Assembly: GCA_945910005.1 (NCBI GenBank) | Contig: OX246745.1 | Location: 39,945,919-40,009,918 of the forward strand | Direction of reading: 5' to 3' | DNA: 64,000 nt | DNA from: Isoperla grammatica | Lineage: Eukaryota; Arthropoda; Insecta; Plecoptera; Perlodidae | In this document: positions 15,501-29,000 of the stretch, one piece after another | Layout of the letters: each line of letters begins with the position of its first letter | How positions within the stretch are numbered: the first letter of the stretch is position 1 | Translations under genes and position numbers: made by a program | The notes under the pieces: model-generated | What the model saw: the letters and a program-made list of their open reading frames with translations, nothing else | Database searches by the model: none | What the model was told of the DNA's origin: nothing

Positions 15501-15814
15501 TAGAACAAGGACAATGTTGGTACTACACTACACGAACAAAATGTGATGTAAACACTGTGGGCGACGTTTATAGCGACGCATAATACATAGTGTTGATAGA
15601 ACAAGGACAATGTTGGTACTACATTACACGAACAAAATGTGATGTAAACACTGTCGGCGACGTTTATAGCGACGCGTAATACACAGTGTTGATGGAACAA
15701 GGACAATGTTGGTACTACACTACACGAACAAAATGTGGTGTAAACACTGTGGGCGACGTTTATAGCGACGCGTAATACATAGTGTTGATGGAACAAGGAC
15801 AATGTTGGTACTAC
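3552..15814. repeat. 96-bp satellite array, left part
   Basis: Head-to-tail copies of a 96-bp unit (pieces: GTTGATAGAACAAGG, ACACTACACGAACAAAATG, GGGCGACGTTTATAGCGACG). About 128 units lie here. Copies differ at a small set of recurring positions, many at CpG sites (GCGTAAT/GCATAAT, CACGAAC/CATGAAC, TAGCGAC/TAGTGAC/TAACGAC). Two units (near 5888 and 8093) lack 3 bp. Because 96 is 32 codons, one minus-strand frame stays open for about 4,085 codons; this is judged a by-product of periodicity. The unit is not recognised as a named satellite. Confidence 0.97.
4085..8570. repeat. 23-unit (2,208-bp) tandem block duplication in the satellite
   Basis: About 4085-6365 repeats as 6293-8570 with the same rare variants in the same order: GTTAAC at 4994 and 7199, GACATT at 5491 and 7694, TTAGTAC at 5827 and 8032, and the 3-bp deletion at 5888 and 8093. 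The offset is 2,205 bp where one 3-bp deletion lies between. A third partial copy follows (GACATT at 8651, TTAGTAC at 9181). Confidence 0.85.
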
Positions 15815-17004
15815 CAGTGCTTTTTTTCTAAAATAAAGTTAACTGGTACGTTCGGTATAATATTTCATGTGACTGGCGTGGTACAGCTGGGGTCTGGGGC
15901 GAAGCCCCAGCCGCCGGAAAAATTTTGGGGTACTGCATTAAGTTTGATGGCCAAAAACGCATTTTTAAGGCGGATTTGTATCGTAGATATCGACGAAATA
16001 TGAAGCTTATGTTGCACAGCTCATGACTGGGATTAGATCCTGTGTCCACACGATCGAGCAGCGTCCGCAGAAAACATTGAATATCTTTTTTTTAAACGTG
16101 CCAATAGTGATGGTTTCATTGTAATAAGACGGAAACTAAAATTATTTTTTCAGCCCCCCCCCCCCCCTTATGTTGAATCCGCGTGACCCATACACGAGAC
16201 GTGCATTTACTCACTACAAACTTAATAGTTAATATTTGTTTTAAAATAATTTATAGCTCACCAAAATCAATGATATCGAATGCAAAGCAATTTCCAAACA
16301 TGACTCATAGTCGTGTTCTCGTCAACAACACGTCGGTCTCTTGCTCTGTTTCGGGTATAGGTGGCGAGGTGACGACCCAAGAAGTTATTTTTCGGTTTAT
16401 TTTTATTTTTTACACTCTCACTAAACACACACACACTCGCTAATCACGACGACATCTCCACTCGTCAACAGAGAGGAAACTAGCCCTGCCACACACAACT
16501 TACAATTCCTTGACCACCGATCTCCCCTCCCCCCTTTCCTCACCCAACACAACCCAATCGTTGTCTGTAAATTGAAAAGGTGCTTTCCAGGAAAACAGAA
16601 AAGTAAGAACGGGTACATTCTCTTTTTAGGTTCCCAGAAGCTACTCTTGACAGTTGACATTTTAGTCAAAACAACCCTTATTATCTTTCCTTAGAACTGA
16701 TGACCCAAATAATAGAAAAGATTACTGTAGTGAGTGGTCGCCAAGAGTCTAAAAAGAAGTGAATTACTACAATATGTCCCACCCATGTCACCAGCAGGTG
16801 GCAACATCCTTATATTTCAAAATGAAACATATTTTGCAGTCACAAGCCTGTCACACTGCACAATTCAAAGTTATTCACGCACTTCAAGGCTAATCGTAGC
16901 GTACCGGCTATAGTGTGACTTTATTGCCTTTTACCGGTACGCCTCTTGAGTTAGCCGGTACGCGTACCGGCTCGTACCGGCCGAAAAAAAGCCCTGGGTA
17001 CTAC
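15807..17004. repeat. Target site duplication pair GGTACTAC
   Basis: GGTACTAC occurs at 15807-15814 and 16997-17004 on either side of the inserted hAT element. Removing the element and one copy restores the satellite in exact 96-bp phase. Confidence 0.95.
15815..16996. mobile_element. hAT element inserted in the satellite
   Basis: A 1,182-bp element with ends CAGTGCTTTTTTTCT (left) and CAGGGCTTTTTTTCGG (right, minus strand) and a perfect 8-bp TSD, as for hAT transposons. No transposase domain is readable, so it is probably non-autonomous. The right end carries five GTACCGG/CCGGTAC motifs (16901-16982), likely subterminal protein-binding repeats. A GC hairpin at 15894-15910 (CTGGGGC/GCCCCAG) matches one in the element at 100-1120. 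A C homopolymer starts near 16154. Confidence 0.9.
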
Positions 17005-20000
17005 ACTACACGAACAAAATGTGGTGTAAACACTGTGGGCGACGTTTATAGCGACGCATAATACCTAGTGTTGATAGAACAAGGACAATGTTGGTACTAC
17101 ACTACACGAACAAAATGTGGTGTAAACACTGTGGGCGACGTTTATAGCGACGCGTAATACATAGTGTTGATGGAACAAGGACAATGTTGGTACTACACTA
17201 CACGAACAAAATGTGGTGTAAACACTGTGGGCGACGTTTATAGCGACGCATAATACATAGTGTTGATGGAACAAGGACAATGTTGGTACTACACTACACG
17301 AACAAAATGTGGTGTAAACACTGTGGGCGACGTTTATAGCGACGCATAATACATAGTGTTGATGGAACAAGGACAATGTTGGTACTACACTACACGAACA
17401 AAATGTGATGTAAACACTGTGGGCGACGTTTATAGCGACGCATAATACATAGTGTTGATGGAACAAGGACAATGTTGGTACTACACTACACGAACAAAAT
17501 GTGGTGTAAACACTGTGGGCGACGTTTATAGCGACGCATAATACATAGTGTTGATGGAACAAGGACAATGTTGGTACTACACTACACGAACAAAATGTGA
17601 TGTAAACACTGTGGGCGACGTTTATAGCGACGCATAATACATAGTGTTGATGGAACAAGGACAATGTTGGTACTACACTACACGAACAAAATGTGGTGTA
17701 AACACTGTGGGCGACGTTTATAGCGACGCATAATACATAGTGTTGATAGAACAAGGACAATGTTGGTACTACACTACACGAACAAAATGTGATGTAAACA
17801 CTGTGGGCGACGTTTATAGCGACGCATAATACATAGTGTTGATGGAACAAGGACAATGTTGGTACTACACTACACGAACAAAATGTGATGTAAACACTGT
17901 CGGCGACGTTTATAGCGACGCATAATACATAGTGTTGATAGAACAAGGACAATGTTGGTACTACACTACACGAACAAAATGTGATGTAAACACTGTGGGC
18001 GACGTTTATAGCGACGCATAATACATAGTGTTGATGGAACAAGGACAATGTTGGTACTACACTACACGAACAAAATGTGGTGTAAACACTGTGGGCGACG
18101 TTTATAGCGACGCATAATACATAGTGTTGATAGAACAAGGACAATGTTGGTACTACACTACATGAACAAAATGTGATGTAAACACTGTCGGCGACGTTTA
18201 TAGCGACGCATAATACATAGTGTTGATAGAACAAGGACAATGTTGGTACTACACTACACGAACAAAATGTGATGTAAACACTGTCGGCGACGTTTATAGC
18301 GACGCATAATACATAGTGTTGATAGAACAAGGACAATGTTGGTACTACACTACACGAACAAAATGTGATGTAAACACTGTCGGCGACGTTTATAGCGACG
18401 CATAATACATAGTGTTGATAGAACAAGGACAATGTTGGTACTACACTACACGAACAAAATGTGATGTAAACACTGTCGGCGACGTTTATAGCGACGCATA
18501 ATACATAGTGTTGATGGAACAAGGACAATGTTAGTACTACATTACACGAAAAAAATGTGATGTAAACACTGTCGGCCACGTTTATAGCGACGCATAATAC
18601 ATAGTGTTGATAGAACAAGGACAATGTTGGTACTACACTACACGAACAAAATGTGATGTAAACACTGTCGGCGACGTTTATAGCGACGCATAATACATAG
18701 TGTTGATAGAACAAGGACAATGTTGGTACAACACTACACGAACAAAATGTGATGTAAACACTGTGGGCGACGTTTATAGCGACGCATAATACATAGTGTT
18801 GATGGAACAAGGACAATGTTGGTACTACACTACATGAACAAAATGTGATGTAAACACTGTGGGCGACGTTTATAGCGACGCATAATACATAGTGTTGATG
18901 GAACAAGGACAATGTTGGTACTACATTACACGAACAAAATGTGATGTAAACACTGTGGGCGACGTTTATAGTGATCCATAATACATAGTGTTGATAGAAC
19001 AAGGACAATGTTGGTACTACACTACACGAACAAAATGTGATGTAAACACTGTCGGCGACGTTTATAGCGACGCATAATACATAGTGTTGACGGAACAAGG
19101 ACAATGTTGGTACTACACTACACGAACAAAATGTGATGTTAACACTGTGGGCGACGTTTATAGTGACGCATAATACATAGTGTTGACGGAACAAGGACAA
19201 TGTTGGTACTACATTACACGAACAAAATGTGATGTAAACACTGTGGGCGACGTTTATAGTGACGCATAATACATAATTTTGATAGAACAAGGACAATGTT
19301 GGTACTACACTACACGAACAAAATGTGATGTAAACACTGTCGGCGACGTTTATAGCGACGCATAATACATAGTGTTGACGGAACAAGGACAATGTTGGTA
19401 CTACACTACACGAACAAAATGTGATGTAAACACTGTGGGCGACGTTTATAGTGACGCATAATACATAGTGTTGATAGAACAAGGACAATGTTGGAACTAC
19501 ACTACACGAACAAAATGTGATGTAAACACTGTCGGCCACGTTTATAGCGACGCATAATACATAGTGTTGATAGAACAAGGACAATGTTGGTACTACACTA
19601 CACGAACAAAATGTGATGTAAACACTGTGGGCGACGTTTATAGCGACGCGTAATACATAGTGTTGATAGAACAAGGACAATGTTGGTACTACACTACACG
19701 AACAAAATGTGATGTAAACACTGTCGGCGACGTTTATAGCGACGCATAATACATAGTGTTGATAGAACAAGGACAATGTTGGTACTACATTACACGAACA
19801 AAATGTGATGTAAACACTATGGGCGACGTTTATAGCGACGCATAATACATAGTGTTGATGGAACAAGGACAATGTTGGTACTACACTACACGAACAAAAT
19901 GTGATGTAAACACTGTCGGCCACGTTTATAGCGACGCATAATACATAGTGTTGATGGAACAAGGACAATGTTGGTACTACACTACACGAACAAAATGTGA

Positions 20001-23000
20001 TGTAAACACTGTGGGCGACGTTTATAGCGACGCATAATACATAGTGTTGATAGAACAAGGACAATGTTGGTACTACACTACACGAACAAAATGTGATGTA
20101 AACACTGTCGGCGACGTTTATAGCGACGCATAATACATAGTGTTGATAGAACAAGGACAATGTTGGTACTACACTACACGAACAAAATGTGATGTAAACA
20201 CTGTGGGCGACGTTTATAGCGACGCGTAATACATAGTGTTGATAGAACAAGGACAATGTTGGTACTACACTACACGAACAAAATGTGATGTAAACACTGT
20301 GGGCGACGTTTATAGCGACGCGTAATACATAGTGTTGATAGAACAAGGACAATGTTGGTACTACACTACACGAACAAAATGTGATGTAAACACTGTCGGC
20401 GACGTTTATAGCGACGCATAATACATAGTGTTGATGGAACAAGGACAATGTTGGTACTACACTACACGAACAAAATGTGATGTAAACACTGTCGGCGACG
20501 TTTATAGCGACGCATAATACATAGTGTTGATGGAACAAGGACAATGTTGGTACTACACTACACGAACAAAATGTGATGTAAACACTGTGGGCGACGTTTA
20601 TAGCGACGCATAATACATAGTGTTGATAGAAAAAGGACAATGTTGGTACTACACTACACGAACAAAATGTGATGTAAACACTGTGGGCGACGTTTATAGC
20701 GACGCATAATACATAGTGTTGATGGAACAAGGACAATGTTGGTACTACACTACACGAACAAAATGTGATGTAAACACTGTGGGCGACGTTTATAGCGACG
20801 CATAATACATAGTGTTGATACAACAAGGACAATGTTGGTACTACACTACACGAACAAAATGTGATGTAAACACTGTGGGCGACATTTAAAGCGACGCATA
20901 ATACATAGTGTTGGTGGAACAAGGACAATGTTGGTACTACACTACACGAACAAAATGTGGTGTAAACACTGTGGGCGACGTTTATAGCGACGCATAATAC
21001 ATAGTGTTGATAGAACAAGGACAATGTTGGTACTACACTACACGAACAAAATGTGATGTAAACACTGTCGGCGACGTTTATAGCGACGCATAATACATAG
21101 TGTTGATAGAACAAGGACAATGTTGGTACTACATTACACGAACAAAATGTGATGTAAACACTGTCGGCGACGTTTATAGCGACGCATAATACATAGTGTT
21201 GATGGAACAAGGACAATGTTGGTACTACACTACACGAACAAAATGTGATGTAAACACTGTCGGCCACGTTTATAGCGACGCGTAATACATAGTGTTGACG
21301 GAACAAGGACAATGTTGGTACTACACTACACGAACAAAATGTGATGTAAACACTGTCGGCCACGTTTATAGCGACGCACAATACATAGTGTTGATAGAAC
21401 AAGGACAATGTTGGTACTACACTACACGAACAAAATGTGATGTAAACACTGTCGGCCACGTTTATAGCGACGCATAATACATAGTGTTGATAGAACAAGG
21501 ACAATGTTGGTACTACACTACACGAACAAAATGTGATGTAAACACTGTGGGCGACGTTTATAGCGACGCATAATACATAGTGTTGATGGAACAAGGACAA
21601 TGTTGGTACTACACTACACGAACAAAATGTGATGTAAACACTGTGGGCGACGTTTATAGCGACGCATAATACATAAAGTTGATAGAACAAGGACAATGTT
21701 GGTACTACACTACACGAACAAAATGTGATGTAAACACTGTGGGCGACGTTTATAGCGACGCATAATACATAGTGTTGATAGAACAAGGACAATGTTGGTA
21801 CTACACTACACGAACAAAATGTGATGTAAACACTGTCGGCGACGTTTATAGCGACGCATAATACATAGTGTTGATGGAACAAGGACAATGTTGGTACTAC
21901 ACTACACGAACAAAATGTGATGTAAACACTGTGGGCGACGTTTATAGCGACGCATAATACATAGTGTTGATAGAACAAGGACAATGTTGGTACTACACTA
22001 CACGAACAAAATGTGATGTAAACACTGCGGGCGACGTTTATAGCGACGCGTAATACATAGTGTTGATGGAACAAGGACAATGTTGGTACTACACTACACG
22101 AACAAAATGTGATGTAAACACTGTGGGCGACGTTTATAGCGACGCATAATACATAGTGTTGATAGAACAAGGACAATGTTGGTACTACACTACACGAACA
22201 AAATGTGATGTAAACACTGTCGGCGACGTTTATAGCGACGCATAATACATAGTGTTGATGGAACAAGGACAATGTTGGTACTACACTACACGAACAAAAT
22301 GTGATGTAAACACTGTCGGCCACGTTTATAGCGACGCGTAATACATAGTGTTGACGGAACAAGGACAATGTTGGTACTACACTACACGAACAAAATGTGA
22401 TGTAAACACTGTAGGCCACGTTTATAGCGACGCACAATACATAGTGTTGATAGAACAAGGACAATGTTGGTACTACACTACACGAACAAAATGTGATGTA
22501 AACACAGAGGGCGACGTTTATAGCGACGCATAATACATAGTGTTGATGGAACAAGGACAATGTTGGTACTACACTACACGAACAAAATGTGATGTAAACA
22601 CTGTCGGCCACGTTTATAGCGACGCATAATACATAGTGTTGATGGAACAAGGACAATGTTGGTACTACACTACACGAACAAAATGTGATGTAAACACTGT
22701 CGGCCACGTATATAGCGACGCATAATACATAGTGTTGATGGAACAAGGACAATGTTGGTACTACACTACACGAACAAAATGTGATGTAAACACTGTGGGC
22801 GACGTTTGTAGCGACGCATAACACATAGTGTTGATGGAACAAGGACAATGTTGGTACTACACTACACGAACAAAATGTGATGTAAACACTGTGGGCGACG
22901 TTTATAGTGACGCGTAATACATAGTGTTGATAGAACAAGGACAATGTTGGTACTACACTACACGAACAAAATGTGATGTAAACACTGTGGGCGACGTTTA

Positions 23001-26000
23001 TAGTGACGCGTAATACATAGTGTTGATAGAACAAGGACAATGATGGTACTACACTACACGAACAAAATGTGATGTAAACACTGTGGGCGACGTTTATAGC
23101 GACGCGTAATACATAGTGTTGATAGAACAAGGACAATGTTGGTACTACACTACATGAACAAAATGTGATGTAAACACTGTCGGCCACGTTTATAGCGACG
23201 CATAATACATAGTGTTGATGGAACAAGGACAATGTTGGTACTACACTACACGAACAAAATGTGATGTAAACACTGTCGGCGACGTTTATAACGACGCATA
23301 ATACATAGTGTTGATAGAACAAGGACAATGTTGGTACTACACTACACGAACAAAATGTGATGTAAACACTGTGGGCGACGTTTATAGCGACGCGTAATAC
23401 ATAGTGTTGATAGAACAAGGACAATGTTGGTACTACATTACACGAACAAAATGTGATGTAAACACTGTCGGCGACGTTTATAGCGACGCGTAATACATAG
23501 TGTTGATAGAACAAGGACAATGTTGGTACTACACTACATGAACATAATGTGATGTAAACACTGTCGGCGACGTTTATAGCGACGCATAATACATAGTGTT
23601 GATAGAACAAGGACAATGATGGTACTACACTACACGAACAAAATGTGATGTAAACACTGTGGGCGACGTTTATAGCGACGCATAATACATAGTGTTGATG
23701 GAACAAGGACAAAGTTGGTACTACACTACACGAACAAAATGTGATGTAAACACTGTGGGCGACGTTTATAGCGACGCATAATACATAGTGTTGATAGAAC
23801 AAGGACAATGTTGGTACTACACTACACGAACAAAATGTGATGTAAACACTGTGGGCGACGTTTATAGCGACGCATAATACATAGTGTTGATAGAACAAGG
23901 ACAATGTTGGTACTACACTACATGAACAAAATGTGATGTAAACACTGTCGGCCACGTTTATAGCGACGCATAATACATAGTGTTGATAGAACAAGGACAA
24001 TGTTGGTACTACACTACATGAACAAAATGTGATGTAAACACTGTCGGCGACGTTTATAGCGACGCGTAATACATAGTGTTGATGGAACAAGGACAATGTT
24101 GGTACTACACTACACGAACAAAATGTGGTGTAAACACTGTGGGCGACGTTTATAGCGACGCATAATACATAGTGTTGATATAACAAGGACAATGTTGGTA
24201 CTACACTACATGAACAAAATGTGATGTAAACACTGTCGGCGACGTTTATAGCGACGCATAATACATAGTGTTGATAGAACAAGGACAATGTTGGTACTAC
24301 ACTACATGAACAAAATGTGATGTAAACACTGTGGGCGACGTTTATAGCGACGCATAATACATAGTGTTGATGGAACAAGGACAATGTTGGTACTACACTA
24401 CACGAACAAAATGTGATGTAAACACTGTCGGCGACGTTTATAACGACGCATAATACATAGTGTTGATAGAACAAGGACAATGTTGGTACTACACTACACG
24501 AACAAAATGTGATGTAAACACTGTGGGCGACGTTTATAGCGACGCGTAATACATAGTGTTGACGGAACAAGGACAATGTTGGTACTACACTACACGAACA
24601 AAATGTGATGTAAACACTGTCGGCGACGTTTATAGCGACGCATAATACATAGTGTTGATAGAACAAGGACAATGTTGGTACTACACTACACGAACAAAAT
24701 GTGATGTAAACACTGTCGGCGACGTTTATAGCGACGCGTAATACATAGTGTTGATATAACAAGGACAATGTTGGTACTACACTACACGAACAAAATGTGA
24801 TGTAAACACTGTGGGCGACGTTTATAGCGACGCATAATACATAGTGTTGATAGAACAAGGACAATGTTGGTACTACACTACACGAACAAAATGTGATGTA
24901 AACACTGTCGGCGACGTTTATAGCGACGCATAATACATAGTGTTGATAGAACAAGGACAATGTTGGTACTACACTACACGAACAAAATGTGATGTAAACA
25001 CTGTCGGCGACGTTTATAGCGACGCGTAATACATAGTGTTGATATAACAAGGACAATGTTGGTACTACACTACACGAACAAAATGTGATGTAAACACTGT
25101 GGGCGACGTTTATAGCGACGCATAATACATAGTGTTGATAGAACAAGGACAATGTTGGTACTACACTACACGAACAAAATGTGATGTAAACACTGTCGGC
25201 GACGTTTATAGCGACGCATAATACATAGTGTTGATAGAACAAGGACAATGTTGGTACTACACTACACGAACAAAATGTGATGTAAACACTGTGGGCGACG
25301 TTTATAGCGACGCATAATACATAGTGTTGATGGAACAAGGACAATGTTGGTACTACACTACACGAACAAAATGTGATGTAAACACTGTGGGCGACGTTTA
25401 TAGCGACGCGTAATACATAGTGTTGATAGAACAAGGACAATGTTGGTACTACACTACATGAACAAAATGTGATGTAAACACTGTGGGCGACGTTTATAGC
25501 GACGCATAATACATAGTGTTGATAGAACAAGGACAATGTTGGTACTACACTACACGAAGAAAATGTGGTGTAAACACTGTCGGCCACGTTTATAGCGACG
25601 CGTAATACATAGTGTTGATGGAACAAGGACAATGTTGGTACTACACTACACGAACAAAATGTGATGTAAACACTGTGGGCGACGTTTATAGCGACGCATA
25701 ATACATAGTGTTGATAGAACAAGGACAATGTTGGTACTACACTACACGAACAAAATGTGATGTAAACACTGTGGGCGACGTTTATAGCGACGCGTAATAC
25801 ATAGTGTTGATAGAACAAGGACAATGTTGGTATACACTACACGAACAAAATGTGATGTAAACACTGTGGGCGACGTTTATAGCGACGCATAATACATAGT
25901 GTTGATAGAACAAGGACAATGTTGGTACTACATTACACGAACAAAATGTGATGTAAACACTGTCGGCGACGTTTATAGCGACGCGTAATACACAGTGTTG

Positions 26001-29000
26001 ATGGAACAAGGACAATGTTGGTACTACACTACACGAACAAAATGTGGTGTAAACACTGTGGGCGACGTTTATAGCGACGCGTAATACATAGTGTTGATGG
26101 AACAAGGACAATGTTGGTACTACACTACACGAACAAAATGTGGTGTAAACACTGTGGGCGACGTTTATAGCGACGCATAATACCTAGTGTTGATAGAACA
26201 AGGACAATGTTGGTACTACACTACACGAACAAAATGTGGTGTAAACACTGTGGGCGACGTTTATAGCGACGCGTAATACATAGTGTTGATGGAACAAGGA
26301 CAATGTTGGTACTACACTACACGAACAAAATGTGGTGTAAACACTGTGGGCGACGTTTATAGCGACGCATAATACATAGTGTTGATGGAACAAGGACAAT
26401 GTTGGTACTACACTACACGAACAAAATGTGGTGTAAACACTGTGGGCGACGTTTATAGCGACGCATAATACATAGTGTTGATGGAACAAGGACAATGTTG
26501 GTACTACACTACACGAACAAAATGTGATGTAAACACTGTGGGCGACGTTTATAGCGACGCATAATACATAGTGTTGATGGAACAAGGACAATGTTGGTAC
26601 TACACTACACGAACAAAATGTGGTGTAAACACTGTGGGCGACGTTTATAGCGACGCATAATACATAGTGTTGATGGAACAAGGACAATGTTGGTACTACA
26701 CTACACGAACAAAATGTGATGTAAACACTGTGGGCGACGTTTATAGCGACGCATAATACATAGTGTTGATGGAACAAGGACAATGTTGGTACTACACTAC
26801 ATGAACAAAATGTGATGTAAACACTGTCGGCCACGTTTATAGCGACGCATAATACATAGTGTTGATAGAACAAGGACAATGTTGGTACTACACTACACGA
26901 ACAAAATGTGATGTAAACACTGTCGGCGACGTTTATAGCGACGCATAATACATAGTGTTGATAGAACAAGGACAATGTTGGTACTACACTACACGAACAA
27001 AATGTGATGTAAACACTGTGGGCGACGTTTATAGCGACGCATAATACATAGTGTTGATGGAACAAGGACAATGTTGGTACTACACTACATGAACAAAATG
27101 TGATGTAAACACTGTGGGCGACGTTTATAGCGACGCATAATACATAGTGTTGATGGAACAAGGACAATGTTGGTACTACATTACACGAACAAAATGTGAT
27201 GTAAACACTGTGGGCGACGTTTATAGTGACGCATAATACATAGTGTTGATAGAACAAGGACAATGTTGGTACTACACTACACGAACAAAATGTGATGTAA
27301 ACACTGTCGGCGACGTTTATAGCGACGCATAATACATAGTGTTGACGGAACAAGGACAATGTTGGTACTACACTACACGAACAAAATGTGATGTAAACAC
27401 TGTGGGCGACGTTTATAGTGACGCATAATACATAGTGTTGACGGAACAAGGACAATGTTGGTACTACATTACACGAACAAAATGTGATGTAAACACTGTG
27501 GGCGACGTTTATAGTGACGCATAATACATAATTTTGATAGAACAAGGACAATGTTGGTACTACACTACACGAACAAAATGTGATGTAAACACTGTCGGCG
27601 ACGTTTATAGCGACGCATAATACATAGTGTTGACGGAACAAGGACAATGTTGGTACTACACTACACGAACAAAATGTGATGTAAACACTGTGGGCGACGT
27701 TTATAGTGACGCATAATACATAGTGTTGATAGAACAAGGACAATGTTGGAACTACACTACACGAACAAAATGTGATGTAAACACTGTCGGCCACGTTTAT
27801 AGCGACGCATAATACATAGTGTTGATAGAACAAGGACAATGTTGGTACTACACTACACGAACAAAATGTGATGTAAACACTGTGGGCGACGTTTATAGCG
27901 ACGCGTAATACATAGTGTTGATGGAACAAGGACAATGTTGGTACTACACTACACGAACAAAATGTGATGTAAACACTGTCGGCGACGTTTATAGCGACGC
28001 ATAGTACATAGTGTTGATGGAACAAGGACAATGTTGGTACTACACTACACGAACAAAATGTGATGTAAACACTGTCGGCCACGTTTATAGCGACGCGTAA
28101 TACATAGTGTTGATAGAACAAGGACAATGTTGGTACTACACTACACGAACAAAATGTGATGTAAACACTGTGGGCGACGTTTATAGCGACGCATAATACA
28201 TAGTGTTGATAGAACAAGGACAATGTTGGTACTACACTACACGAACAAAATGTGATGTAAACACTGTCGGCCACGTTTATAGCGACGCATAATACATAGT
28301 GTTGATAGAACAAGGACAATGTTGGTACTACACTACACGAACAAAATGTGATGTAAACACTGTCGGCCACGTTTATAGCGACGCATAATACATAGTGTTG
28401 ATGGAACAAGGACAATGTTGGTACTACACTACACGAACAAAATGTGATGTAAACACTGTGGGCGACGTTTATAGCGACGCATAATACATAGTGTTGATGG
28501 AACAAGGACAATGTTGGTACTACACTACATGAACAAAATGTGATGTAAACACTGTGGGCGACGTTTATAGCGACGCATAATACATAGTGTTGATGGAACA
28601 AGGACAATGTTGGTACTACACTACACGAACAAAATGTGATGTAAACACTGTCGGCCACGTTTATAGCGACGCATAATACATAGTGTTGATAGAACAAGGA
28701 CAATGTTGGTACTACACTACACGAACAAAATGTGATGTAAACACTGTGGGCGACGTTTATAGCGACGCATAATACATAGTGTTGATGGAACAAGGACAAT
28801 GTTGGTACTACACTACACGAACAAAATGTGATGTAAACACTGTGGGCGACGTTTATAGCGACGCATAATACATAGTGTTGATGGAACAAGGACAATGTTG
28901 GTACTACACTACACGAACAAAATGTGATGTAAACACTGTGGGCGACGTTTATAGCGACGCATAATACATAGTGTTGATAGAACAAGGACAATGTTGGTAT

